From NCBI GenBank assembly GCA_007115705.1, contig QXEO01000243.1:1-64000 (forward strand): a stretch of DNA of 64,000 nt, in the 5' to 3' direction. This document shows positions 46,780-59,100 of the stretch, piece by piece. Position 1 is the first letter of the stretch, and each line of letters opens with the position of its first letter. This stretch comes from Dactylis glomerata. Its lineage: Eukaryota > Streptophyta > Magnoliopsida > Poales > Poaceae. The notes under the pieces were generated by a model. It was not told the DNA's origin. It saw only the letters and a program-made list of their open reading frames with translations, and ran no database searches. The position numbers and the translations under genes are program-made.

Positions 46780-48535
46780 TTCGCAATTTTCTGCGCCTAG
46801 CTCAAAGGCGTTAAAGAAAAGCACTCTTGGGAGATAACCCAATATTTTCTTTTCAGTACTTTTTCTTTTATTTGAGTCTTGGAAGTCATTACTACTGTAA
46901 TGACCGCTCCTTATCTTGTTTATTTCGTTTTTGTGCCAAGAGAAGCCTCTAATTCGAGTGAGGTAAAGATTTGGAGATGTTGCTGTCCTGAAACTGTTTT
47001 TGGTGCTGCACCGTAAAAATTCGTATAAATTCTCTGTATATCTTTTGGACCTTCGATTTCTTGTGAATATGCCCCAGGTTATATCCAAACTTTTGTTAGT
47101 TGAACACTTTTTTATTTGAGCAACAGAAAACCCCTAAAAAATTCGACCTTTGTCAGCTGTTCAGTTTTGACAGATTTCAGCCAATATTTGTGTTTGCCAC
47201 TTTATCGCTTTCTTTTGAGTTCTTTTGATCACAGAACTTTTTAGGAGGTTGCTACAGTAGTATTTGCTATATATGTGGTGGTTTTGAGTTGAAACCTGAA
47301 GCAAAAAGAGGTTGATTATATGTTATTCCTGCACTAATGTTGCTAATAGAATTGTGTTTAGTTTTGTATGAAGGAAGTTTTCAAGTGTAGGGATTGGAGA
47401 ATGATGAGATGAGTTGAAGAATGGAAAAAAGCTCAAGCTTGGGGATGCCCATGCATTACCCCAAGAAATATCCAAGAAGTACAAGCGCCAAAGCTTGGGG
47501 ATGCCCCCGAGGCACCCCTTCTTCATCGGCAAAAATCAGGTCACCTTTCAAGACGCTATATTTTTATTGCTTCATGCACTATGTGTTTTTCTTGGAGCGT
47601 CAGTTGTTTTAGTTTTCTTAGTTAGTTTAGTTTGTTTGTTTGCTGCAATAAATGGTTGGACCCCAACAAATTTCTTTTGGAGAAGTTGCCTAGCTTTTCA
47701 TTTGCCAAGAACGCTCTAGTTTTCACTCTTATTTCACCGAGTGTTCTTCTTTTTCTGCTACTGCTTTTGGTTTTCATTTTCACCTTGATTTGCATTCAGA
47801 CCTTGTCATATCTTTTCATCAAGGTGTATTTTTGCCTCTGATCTTTATTGGTTTTCATCAAAAGAGGTGTCTTTAAAAATTTCAAATGGTGTTGGAAAAG
47901 AGAAAAAGCTTTGTGCAAAATAGTGGTACAAGAAGGAGCTTGTGTAGACTGCGGCTTAGGCTTTTTCATGTCATGCTTGATGTCTTTTTGATAGTATGCT
48001 TAGTGGTTTTGCTGTAGCATGACTTGTCTCAAATAACTAAGATTGCTTAATGAGCCTTTGAAAAAATCATGCGTTTTTTTATTGTATGGAAGCATTATTT
48101 TGGTTTTCTCCTTGATGCTTTATTTGGGTTGACTTGGCACATGCTCACACATGTTAGACTCTTACAAAGTCGCCAATAGCCTTTATGATCATTTAGTTTT
48201 TGACTTTTGATGCCATCTTATGCTTCTTTTAATGTCGCTTTGTCGCTTTGCATGATTATGGCCATTATTGCTCTCTTAGTTGGTCGCTCCCAGTCTTTTG
48301 CTAGCCCTCGCCTTGTACTGAGTATGAGCTCTACTCGTGCATCCAACTCCTAAAAGCCAAAGTTTTCCAAAGTGTCCACCATACATACCTACTAGCAATT
48401 TGCTATTCCAAGTAAATTTGACTTGCTTTTATTTTCTCTTCAAATTAAACTCTTACCAGTGTTATGCGAAATTCGGTCAGTACAGCTCTCATGAACCGGA
48501 AGGCACACTTTACTTTTTCCTGTTCTTAAAAATTT
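46780..48535 (+). other. E3 noncoding region after protease
   Basis: No pol. Contains two internal copies of the polypurine motif AAGCTTGGGGATGC (47435-47448 and 47491-47504) and the block CGTGCATCCAACTCCTAAAA (from 48336) shared with E1 and E2. Confidence 0.7.
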
Positions 48536-50085
48536 GACATTGTGGTCTCTTATGTTGAGTTGTTATGCTTGCAAGTTGTAAGTTGGAGACTAGCCCAGCC
48601 ATGCAGTCAAGGGCAAGCTTTCAACATTGCACTTCTTATTTGAGTTGATATCGTGATCTTTTGTTTATGGATGCCCGCGGTGTGAAATGAATTGGGAATC
48701 TTGTGGGATCATGGAGTTTGTATATGTGTTAGGGAAACGCCGGGCCGCTAATCTAAGCCATGCATAATTCATGGTGGAAATTTGCAGCATACCCATGGTG
48801 AACATTCGACAACGCATCTCACAATAAAAAGCTAAACAAAAGGCAAATAAAAGAGATGTCGAGGTGTTCATTGTCTGCTTGTCCTGTCATTTTGGTGTGG
48901 GCTTGTTCCATGTCATCGGGCACGGAGGTACCCCATTGGCGGTTCTCAATGATATGCATATACTTACAATGACAAGAGCCTTGCTTGGGACTCTAAGTAA
49001 AGTAGCATGAGGTTTGGGTACTCGTATTCACGGGACACAAGGTTTTCAACTTATGATTTGTCAAGCATATGCTTCATAATTATTCTCGCATTAACTTTAA
49101 CCATTTAAGATGCTTATGATGGGGGCAATGAGAGCTCAAAGCCGGTAAGTACCATAATTTTTGAAGGTTATAAAACTTGCAATCACTGCTTCCCTCTGCG
49201 AAGGGCCTTTCTTTTACTTTTATGTTGAGTCACCACCTTCTTTCTTTATGCACCATTAAGAGAGCATAGTTGTCATTCTTAGTGTAATATGCATTGCCCC
49301 AAAGTTCATTGACATTGTGGTCTCTTATGTTGAGTTGTTATGCTTGCAAGTTGTAAGTTGGAGACTAGCCCAACCACGCTGTCATGGGGCAAGCTTTCAA
49401 CATTGCACTTCTTATTTGAGTTGATATCGTGATCTTTTATTTATGGATGCCCGCGGTGTGAAATGAATTGGGAATCTTGCGGGGATCATGGAGTTTGTAT
49501 ATGTGTTAGGGAAACGCCTGGGCCGCCAATCTAAGCCATGCATAATTCATGGTGGAAATTTGCAGCATACCCATAGTGGACATTCGACGACGCATCTCAA
49601 AATAAAAAGCTATACAAATGGTAAATAAAAGAGATGTCGAGGTGTTCATTGTCTGCTTGTCCTGTTATTTTGATATGGGCTTGTTCCATGTCATCGGGCA
49701 CGGAGGTACCCCGTTGGCGGTTCTCGATGATACATATATACCTACAATGACAAGAGCCTTGCTTGGGACTCTAAGTTGAGTAGCATGAGGTTTGGGTACT
49801 CGTATTCACGGGACACGAGGTTTTCAACTTATGATTTGTCAAGCATATGCATCATAATTGTTCTCGCATTAACTCTAACCACTCAAGATGCTTATGATGG
49901 GGGCAATGAGAGATCAAAGCCGGTAAGTACCATAATTTTTGAAGGTTATAAAACTTGCAATCACTGCTTCCCTCCGCGAAGGGCCTTTCTTTTACTTTTA
50001 TGTTGAGTCACCACCTTCTATCTTTATGCACCATTAAGAGAGCATAGTTGTCATTCTTAGTATAATGTGCATTGTCCCAAAGTTT
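48536..50085 (+). repeat. 775-bp tandem duplication in E3
   Basis: GACATTGTGGTCTCTTATG starts at 48536 and 49311. The two units run in parallel to about 49310 and 50085 with few substitutions. Each carries CTTCCCTCYGCGAAGGGCCT with ACTTTTATGTTGAGTCA (near 49189 and 49967), the block also present in E1 and E2. Confidence 0.92.
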
Positions 50086-50473
50086 TCATTGATTGATTCA
50101 TATTGTTGGTTTCACTTGTTCTTAAATTATTTGTATCTAGTCGCCCTCTTAAACTTGAAGGTGTCCTATGCATTTATGTTTTGCTCTCTTTGAAGGACAA
50201 GCTGAAAACCATTTGTATGTTTTCCTTATGATTTGAACACATGTTTGACTTTCATTGTTTCATTTTCATGATCTTTTGTTTGTGTTCATTTGCATGTTTA
50301 CAACATGGTTGCTAAGTTTCTATTGTCAAGATTATATCTTCATGCCCATGTTTTAAGTTCTTATGATCCCTGCTCACAAATGCTTACATATGTGATCAAG
50401 ATTGTGTAGGTGCATGTCACCTAAAAAATTATTCTTTTGTTATCACTTACCTACTCGAGGACGAGCAGGAGTT

Positions 50474-50488
50474 AAGCTTGGGGATGCT
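50474..50488 (+). promoter_or_regulatory. Polypurine tract of E3
   Basis: AAGCTTGGGGATGCT immediately before the 3' LTR. Confidence 0.7.
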
Positions 50489-52156
50489 TGATACGTCTCC
50501 AATGTATCTATAATTTTTGATGATCCATGCTTGTTTTTACACCATTTGCCTACTATTTCGTTACACTTCGTGGCACTTTTATGCATTTCCCGGAACTAAC
50601 CTATTAACGAGTTGCCACAGTGCCAGTTCCATGTTTTCTGCTGTTTTTGTGTTTCAGAAGTGATACACAGGAAATATTCTCGGAATTGGACGAAACAAGT
50701 TCCTAAAGTCTTATTTTACCTGGAAGCTTCCAGAGATCCGAAGGAGAGTAGGAGGCGGGCCACCAGGGGCCCACACACAGGGGTGGCGCGGCCAGCCCCT
50801 GGCCCGCGCCACCATGGCGTGAGGCCACCTGGCCCCTCCTCTGACATCGCCCCTTCGCCTATAAAGACCCCCCGACGGGAAAAACCTAAGTACCCGATCA
50901 CTTTTCTAGAACACATCGCGATCCACCGCCGCCGTCAACCCAAAGATCGGGAGGGTCCAGAAGCTCTTCCCGGCACCCTGCCGGAGAGGGGAATCACCAC
51001 CGGAGGTCTTCTTCATCGCCATGCTTGCCTCCAGAGCGATGAGTGAGTAGTCTACCTTGGACTATGGGTCCATAGCAGTAGCTAGATGGTTGTCTTCTCC
51101 ACCATGTGCTTCATGTTTAGATCTCATGAGCTGCCCTACATGATTGAGATCACCGTTATGTAATTCTACATGTTTGGTTTGTTGGGATCCGATGAATATT
51201 GGTGTTTATGATTAAGTTGTTGTACTGAATATTATCTTTTGTTATCTCTATGTTGTTTATGATCTTGCATGCTCTCCGTTGTTAGTATCTATCTTGGCCG
51301 AGTAGTTGCTAGTGACTCCAAGAGGGGGTATTTATGCTCGATAGTGGGTTCATGCCTCTATTTAACCTGGGGGAGTGACAGAAACCTCTAAGGTTGTAGA
51401 TGTGCTGTTGCTACTAGGGAGAAAACAACATTCATATGCTCAAGGGCATATGCTTTGTTTACATTACACACTTTGCTTAATGCAATTATCTGTTGTTCGC
51501 AACTTAATACTTGTGGAGTTCTCGGATTGATTCGCCACAAGTGGATTATTAGTCATAGATGCAGTTGGATGGCGGTCTATGTATTTTGTTGTAATGCCCA
51601 GAGTAAATCTCATAGTGATCTTCTTGACATATCACGTTTATCTTTATTCTATCAATTGCCCAACTGTAATTTGTTTACCCAGCATGTGTTATTTATCTTA
51701 TGGAGAGACACCACTAGTGAACTGTGGACCCCGGTCCTATTTCCATCATATTGCTATCACCTGTTTACTTTACACGCACTGTTTACTTTACTCGCATACT
51801 CTATTGTTTTCCACTCGATACGCTCATAACCTTTGTTTCAAGCAAACCGGTGAGATTGACAACCTCATCGCAAGTTGGGAACGAAGTACTTGGTTGTGTT
51901 GTGTGCAGGTTCCACGTTGCAGCTAGCAAGCAAAGCTTGGACGAGGCGCCATATATAAATTGTCCGAAGCTGTCGCAAGCTAGCAAGTATCACCTTCAGT
52001 CGTTTGTCTCTCCTCTCCAAGAACGATAAACATTGGTTTCTTAACTGAGGGAAAACCAGCTGCTATACTCATCACACCTTCCTCTTGGGGTTCCCAACGG
52101 GCTGGTTATTCACCACGCACAAGGACTGCCAAGCTCCACATCAACTAGGAGCATCA
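50489..52156 (+). mobile_element. 3' LTR of E3
   Basis: 1,668 bp, TGATACGTCTCC to GGAGCATCA, followed by ACAAG (52157-52161). Empty-site version of the solo-LTR insertion at TCTATGTTGTTTATG. Confidence 0.95.
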
Positions 52157-52161
52157 ACAAG
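52157..52161. repeat. E3 target-site duplication, right copy
   Basis: ACAAG, matching 41941-41945. Confidence 0.97.
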
Positions 52162-53467
52162 CATTATTAATATATTTAGCATCAGCAAGCTCACAAGATT
52201 TAATAGATTGAGATAGGGAAGAATTAGTATGCTTCTCTTCGGATAGCTCTTGCTTGAGGAGATTGAATCTCCGTTTCTCCTCATTAACAAGGGAGTTCAA
52301 TTCCTTAATGGTCTCCTTGTGTTCAAACAAGGTTTCCATTAAGTGTTCGAATTTAGCACGAGCATCATTATTACCACGAAGAGAGGCATACACAATTCCC
52401 ATCTCATGCAAGAAAGCTTCATTATCCTCATCATCATCATCACTCTCATCATAAGGAGATGTGTCGGAATTCAAAGTAGGAGTTACCTTTGAACCGCTTG
52501 CCATAAGGCACATGTGAACTTGCGTAGATGATGATGGAACATCAATAGAAGCACATTCTTCATTTTCAAGTGTAGGACAAGCTCTTGCGAGATGTCCATA
52601 CTCGTGGCATTCATAGCATTGCCTTCTCTTGATATAAACCTTCTTGGTTCTTCTATTGATTTCTTCTTTAATTATGTGACCCAATTTTTCTTTAATTTCC
52701 TTTATATGGTTAGTCATACAACAACTAGAGGAAATAGAGTTATTTTGATCATGGTCACAACTAGAGACAAGCATATCATCACAAAATTTAATCAAGCAAA
52801 TTTTAGGAGATATGCAAGGACCTTTAACACAAGAATGAGTAAAGAATTTCTTGCAAGAAGTGTTTAGATCCAAACTCTCTACACCAATAGGATTTATAGA
52901 AATATAATCATTGGTGCAAAGAACAAGACTACCATCATCACATATGATTTCTTCACTCACCATATCATTACCTTGTGACAAGTCACATGTTGGTAAAGTG
53001 GAAGAACTTGAACAATCATCACGACCGGATGTGGAAGCAATTTGGAGCTCTTCATGATGTGAAGGTGAAGAGAGCTACTTGGGTTTACTTTCAACCTCAA
53101 GTGAAATGGACCCACCAAATGACTCTTCTAGCTTGGTCCATATCTCATGAGACTTCTTGCACTTTGAACCCATCAAGCAAACATAAACTATGGAGCTCAC
53201 AGACAATAAGATTTTGTTAGATACTTGAGCTTCAAGATGTAAATTTTTCTCATCCTCAATAGATAGATTTTGAAGATCCATCAGAGGAGAAAAACGTACA
53301 TCTAGAAATCGCTCTATATTTGGACACGAAGTCCGAAGATTAGAAAGCATGCGATTTCTCCATAGCATATAATTTGTGCCATCAAAAATAATTGTGTCAT
53401 TGTGCACTAAATAACTAGCCGACATCTTTACTCTCAAGGCGGTGAAGCCTAAACAAGGAGAGACCTT

Positions 53468-53480
53468 GCTCTGATACCAA
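53468..53480 (-). promoter_or_regulatory. Primer binding site of the copia element (initiator tRNA-Met)
   Basis: Minus strand TTGGTATCAGAGC, one base after the LTR end CTTTCA, the standard copia primer site. Confidence 0.93.
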
Positions 53481-54435
53481 TTGAAAGGACGAGATGTCGC
53501 CTAGAGGGAGGGGGGGTGAATAGGCGTTTTAAAAACTATTACGGATTTGGCTTGTAAGAATGCGGAATTAAACTAACGTTTATTTTACAAGCACAAAACC
53601 TAAATAAGCTAGCCTCAACTAAGTGCACCAACAACAACTAGAGCTAAGCAAGATAGCACAAGATATAATTCACAAGTGATAAACAAGATATAAGTACTTC
53701 AAGCACGGTGGCTATCACAAGGAAATAAACTCGGGTATAGAGATAACCGAGGCACGCGGAGACGAAGATGTATCCCGATGTTCACTTACATAAAGTAAGC
53801 TAATCACCGTTGGAGAGATGCGGGTAACCACGAAGGCCTCCGAATGCCACAAAGGCTCACCTTCTTCTCCGAGTCCCCCACGAAGCTAGGGACCCCTTCT
53901 TATGGTTAGCTTTTCCTCTACTCCGGAGATGGCAAGCTCCACAACCACTTCACAACTCCCACGAAGGGGAAGCCCGGGCCTCTTCACAATCTTCCATGAA
54001 GAGGTCACCGAGGCACCAACTGTCAAGCCAACTAGGAGGTCACCCTCCAAGAGTAACAAGCTCATGGTCTCTCACTCGAACAAATCGTAATGGAGAGCTC
54101 AACACTATGCAAGGATACAAAGCAAGAACACAAGGGAAAGTGCTCAAATCCTTCTCTCTCAAATCCCACCAAGGCAACAAATGCTATGGAGGAGTTAGAG
54201 AGGAAGAACAAGGGTGGAGGTCAACCAATGACTCCAAGATCTAGATCCAATGGGTTCCCCTCACTTAGAGGAGGAATGATTTGGTGGAGATTGTAGATCA
54301 AGATCTCCTCTCTCAAATTCCTCAAAAAGATGCAAGAATCATTGGAGGGAAGAGGGAGGAAGAAAGCTCAAGAGGGTCAACAATGGAGGAGTATTTCGTG
54401 CTCAAGAACCCTAAAAAATTTGGGGAAGAAGACCC

Positions 54436-54443
54436 CTTTTATA
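54436..54443 (-). promoter_or_regulatory. TATA box of the copia LTR
   Basis: TATAAAAG on the minus strand within GGACTATAAAAGGGGTC. A CT-rich leader follows. Confidence 0.75.
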
Positions 54444-54476
54444 GTCCTCAAAGGAAACTAGGCGTTTGGGGCGAAA

Positions 54477-54683
54477 CTGGATTTTCGGTTGAATTCCCGG
54501 TTGGACCGGAAATTTCCGGTTGAATTCCCGGTTGAATTCTTGGTTGGACCGGAAATTCTCGGTTGAATTCTTGGTTGAATTTCCGGTTTAAACCGAGCCA
54601 AAACCGAAAATATAAGAAAACAGTTCTGCAACTTTTCGGTTGATTTTCGGTTGAATTTTCGGTCCAAACCGAGCTCGAAACCG
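54477..54683 (-). repeat. Degenerate CCGGTTGAATT repeat cluster upstream of the copia TATA box
   Basis: About ten copies of CGGTTGAAT or CGGTTGGACC, some inverted (AACCGAG, AACCGAAAA), spaced 11-20 bp apart. On the transcribed strand they lie 35-240 bp upstream of TATA. Confidence 0.75.
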
Positions 54684-56105
54684 GCAGAAAAAAGCCTCAC
54701 AAAAAATGCGATAACTTTCACATCCGGACTCCGATTTTAGCAAACTTGGGCTTTTTGAAAAGCTAAGAAAAATATCTATCCAATGGAGACCATAAAACCC
54801 AAGAAGTAGTAAGAGATAAAATACCAAATAAGAAGAGGTGAAAACCTCTTTTAAGAAAGAACCGGTAAAACCTCCAAACTCGAAAACATGATAAAAGATG
54901 CATATGGATTCCGTTTTCGATGAACTTGGACTTGTTGGAAAGCTAGCAACAAGCACAAGAACCTCACACAGAGAAACAACAAGAAGCAACAAAGTAGGAA
55001 GATGCAAAGTATGCAAAGGATTGAGCTCCCTAAGACGATGTGATCAAGTTACCCAACCGAAAGCCCCTCTTGATATTGTGGCTATCTATCCTATAACCCG
55101 GTCTCCCAACAAACACCTTGAGACCGGTAAAAGGAAAACCTAGCAAGGACAAACCTTTGCCTTGCGCACCCCGCTTGATCTTGATGATGATGCTTCATGC
55201 TTCCGTCAAGCCGGAATGCTTCACTTGATCATTGTTGCTTCGTGAAGACTTCCAATAAGCTCCCCCATACACCACTATGGGATACCTTCACTAAGGCATT
55301 TCTTCACAATTCCATTATCACCAAATAGATGACAAGCTTCAAACATATGATCTTCTCGAGATGCTTATCTTGAAACTTGCACTTCTCAACCTTGATGACA
55401 ACCACCACTTGATGTCATCCTTTCATGGGCTATATGAAATCTCACTAGTGATGCATATCCATGACACAATACCTAACCCACATAGACAACACAAACACAC
55501 ATATGTAATGGGTTAGTTCACAAAGCATAATTGACAAACCATACCATACCACAAGACCGATTGGTCCCATGTGGCACATTCCTTATGCTTCATGTGTTGA
55601 CCAAACTAGAATCCAATCTTTGATCTTTGCCTTAGTCAACCTTGAATCTTCTCATGCTCTATCACAATATCTTGAGCCACATAAAGAATTCTTCATTTGA
55701 TTGCATGCTCTAAGTATTAGTCAATCATATCTCAACTCATGAGACCATCATGACATCGACATAGAGCCATATCTTGAATTCTTCTCATGTAACCAAACTC
55801 TCAAGATCTTGAGACTCCTTGTCTTAGCACATAAGCTAGAGCATGGATTACTTGAGTTCTACATAAGAACTACAACTCTTTTTCTTCTTCTTGATCATAT
55901 TGGATTCATCTCTTCTATTCAATGATCTTGATGTCAATACTTAAGATATATCATTATCTTCATGGCATCCAAGCCTTGAATCCAACACATGGACTTCAAG
56001 CAATTCCTATGAACAATTCCTTCATAAAAAGCTCAATGAGAACATTAGTCCATAGGGATTGTCATTAATTACCAAAAACACACTTAGGGGCAATTTACCC
56101 TTACA

Positions 56106-59100
56106 GGGGCGCACTCGTGGGGGTGGCAGAATAATCACCGGCGGTGCTATCCAGTGGGAGGAGCAGGCCATCCTCCTCTGCCCTGACATAATAGCTCGAC
56201 CCTGGGGTGCCCCTCTCCTTTCGGTGCTGGCCTGTGGGAGGGCGGCGGTGGCCTCCTCTGCCCCATACGACCTTGAGCGCGACGGTGGCGACCTCCTCTA
56301 CCCCGGCCGACCTCAAACACGGTGGTGGCAGCCTCTTCCCGACCCCAAATCCGAGCGCCCCAGTCTCAACTCCGAGTGTCCCAGCCTCAACACCGGCCAG
56401 AGCACTACGTCGTCCTCACCACCATCTCTCACTTTCCAAGGTGCTCAGGATCTGCAGGTTGAAATCTTCTTCCTTCATGTTTATCTGGCTGGCTTTCATG
56501 GTGTCTTTTTTAATTGACTTCTTGCTGTCAAGGATCCAGGTCTAGGACCATTGTAGCCTTTAGAAAATTATTTTGTTGCATTGCTAGGTTTGTTAGGTAG
56601 GATCTAAAAGAAACTATGTTGTTTTATGGGATTCCATTGGTGAGATGGGTGTGCCCTTTGTCTGGTCTAGTTTGTTGAGTTGCTAGGTATGCTAGGTGCC
56701 CATTATTTATTTGTGGTCTCATGGGTGAGATAGTCTTGCCCTTTGTCTTATATTGCAAGGCCATGGTATGATTGGCCGGCTGCTGTCATAGTGGAGGCCC
56801 CAGGCGGAGAGGCGGTGGCCACATTCGGCTACTCGTTGGCGACGGTGGTGGTGGCAAAAGGCAGCCCGCGAGGAGCGTCCAGGAGGGGCTCGCGGCGTCC
56901 AGACACAATTATTTTTAGCAGAGCGTTTGGGAGAGGTAGGTTTCTAGTGTTATCTATCAACTTTGCAATAGCAACATGTAGATGGATTCAGAGGAGGATC
57001 ACTTGGTTAGAAGGGATATGAGGTAGAGGTGCATTTGGTGGTCTGTAGGATTATTATGATGTGTAGCATTTCTCATGCCTCCATGGATGAATTATCTTCC
57101 TTCTTATTTTTAAAGGTATTTTTGTTGATCACTTGGATGTAGTGCGCATATTTAGTTAGCTCTCCCTTTTGCTCTATATTTAAATTTGGAGTTCTATGCA
57201 TATTTTCTGTCGTGCTCATATTAACAACCACGCAAAGTGAAGAACAAATGAATATTTTTGTTCTCCGTTTGTTGTAGATCCATTCTAACTGTGATATTCT
57301 TGTAACTACTTCCGTTTTTCCTCACATTTGATTACTGCCTTTTCCTGATGTGCTGCAGAATACTTGGATTAGGATGAGTGGGGTAGATAGTTACGTATAG
57401 GATCAATTGAAGCTAACAAAATCTAAAGAAACTATAGACCTTTGGCTGACATACTCGTTTGTTTTCCATTCGATAGTATGTTCAGTGTCCAGTACTAATA
57501 TGCGGTTCAGGAATGGGCCATATGGTTGAGGTTAAGTAGTGTGCTTTCCTTTTAAATTCATGTATTTATGTAGCCTGCTTAGCCTTGCGTATGCCTCATT
57601 GTGTAGATTTAGGCTATGGTAAGTCAATGGTAATGTGATCCTGCAATATTTACTTTTGCATTTCGTAGAGGTTTCTTATGACTTATGATGATTTCTTGCT
57701 GTGTGTATGCCTTATTAGGAGGTACTGAATAGGTGCTTGGTTTAGAAGAGGTTTTATTTGTGGTTAGGAGGGCTCAGTTTGCATTTTGTGTTTGTTTGCT
57801 GGTTGACCTAGGGCTTACAATTAATGTGTGATTTGTAGGTTCTCTAGGACCTGAAGGAAGAGAAAGGGAGCTAGGAAAGCAGAGTTGAACAATATGGGAG
57901 AAGGTACAATGCCTATTTATGCAGTATCATCATGCATTGTTGTTTTCCTTTAAATAAACTTTTTAGTTGCTCATTGTATTCATGGCACTATTCTACATAG
58001 CCAATTTGAGCCAGAAGTTTTATCAGATTCTAATCATGCTGCATTTACTAGGAATTAACTAAAAAGAAGAGAGGAAGCTGCAGCATGAGACAAGTGTTTG
58101 TTTATTTTCTTTAATAGATGACACAGCAGAAACAGTTCTAAGTGACAATTCTTTTCCTATTTGCCCCGAGAAAAATGAAGGATCATTTATTTTAATAAAG
58201 TAAACCACTGAGCATAAGAACCTTGATATAGTAAAATGATTTTTCATATTTACCTTGAGCTATATACTATTGTATGACAAGGTCAAACTAAATTTGGTAC
58301 TCCGCCTTTTGTTTTGTTGGTTTGTACTTTTTCCTTCACTGTTAACGAATCTCTACGTCTACCCACAAAAAAAAAACAAATCTCTACGTCTGATCACTAT
58401 GTTTAAAATTTGAAATGACGCTGGTACAGGCACTTGTATCGCTACTGAATGTCGCTACTGAATGTTAACCTTTCATGTCTGAAAATGAACCTATGGTAGC
58501 TTTCACAATCCAGATGTACCTTTCACGTCTATGGAATTTCTCCTGATTTTAGGTCTTCAGTGTGTACTATTTGGCAGGGAGTTTTTCTCTTTATATGTTT
58601 TGTCTATAAAATGTAAAACAATTCATTTTTATACTTCATGCAGGCTGATGCAGCTATTGTCAAGAACTCTGTCAGTTCACTGCTTGTGACTAGCTAATAG
58701 AGGTAAATCTGAAAGATCTTTTAGTGCAATTGTTGTGGGAAAATTCTGGTGAAATTGATGTCTTAGCGGACACATAATAACATATTAGTGCCATAAGAGG
58801 AACCTACACTTTCCATAATGAACTCGGTTTCAATTCACAGACATCTGCAAATAAATGAACCTGCAAATTCACAGACAGTGGTCAAAAGTGCTTTTCTCCT
58901 AAGGTAATCACCAATGTTTTGTATTAGGTGTCTTCTCTAATTTCAGATTTCAATGTCATAAGAATATGCGATATATCAGAGTAGTGTCAAGTTATACATG
59001 GCTAGGTTCTAATCACAACTCAGTAAAATTTCTTGGGAGCGCTTTCTTCTGGCCTGGCCGCTTCTTTGAACCCCTCCACATCGTGTCGCCTTCTTCCTCC

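Larger units (their letters stand above)
41946..52156 (+). mobile_element. Non-autonomous Athila-like element E3 (gag-protease only)
   Basis: 10,211 bp with duplication ACAAG. LTRs 41946-44527 and 50489-52156, tRNA-Asp primer site, gag-protease ORF 44722-46779, then 3.7 kb without any RT, RNase H or integrase motif. The 5' LTR is longer only because of a 909-bp solo LTR plus 5-bp duplication; 2582 minus 914 equals 1668, the length of the 3' LTR. Shared primer site, polypurine tract and 3' blocks suggest mobilisation by E1/E2-type enzymes. Confidence 0.95.
30504..53425 (-). pseudogene. Copia gag with three CCHC zinc knuckles, split by E3 and E2
   Basis: Three minus-strand pieces: 53425-52157, 41945-40949 and 30554-30504. 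Removing E3, E2 and one TSD copy of each gives 2,307 nt, exactly 769 codons in one frame, ending TGA (30504-30506). Start is MSASYLVHND, followed by IFDGTNYMLWRNRML and FGGSISLEVE, as in copia gag (UBN2 type). An acidic/coiled region follows. The knuckles are CYECHEYGHLARAC (near 52600), CFKCKIEGHHVKSC (near 41320) and CCYICREKGHFASSC (near 41120). Two in-frame stops are present: TAG at 53075-53077 and TAA at 41197-41199. Three knuckles are more than the usual one. RNA packaging is the known role of such gags. Confidence 0.85.
26212..56105 (-). mobile_element. Non-autonomous Ty1/copia element (gag only), host of E2 and E3
   Basis: Minus-strand element: 5' LTR 56105 down to 53482, primer site, gag from 53425, a 3.5-kb noncoding stretch, polypurine tract, and a 3' LTR of which only the first 820 bp remain (27031 down to 26212). 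Without E2 and E3 the interior is about 5.8 kb. No protease, integrase or RT domain was found on the minus strand, so it must rely on enzymes in trans. Right flank is GGGGC (56106-56110). The matching left flank was lost at the E1 junction. Confidence 0.85.
53482..56105 (-). mobile_element. 5' LTR of the copia element, 2,624 bp
   Basis: Minus strand TGTAAGGGTAAATTGC to CGTCCTTTCA. Unusually long for copia. TATA box complement at 54436-54443, preceded upstream by a CCGGTTGAATT repeat cluster. The first 820 bp match the truncated 3' LTR at 26212-27031. Confidence 0.92.

Noticed and set aside
48665..48871. Minus-strand frame in E3 and similar short frames in 46800-50400
   Set aside because: Short, in noncoding element DNA, not conserved between the two 775-bp units.
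53902..54523. Overlapping plus-strand frames in the copia LTR
   Set aside because: They lie in LTR DNA antisense to the element, in several overlapping frames, with no family match.
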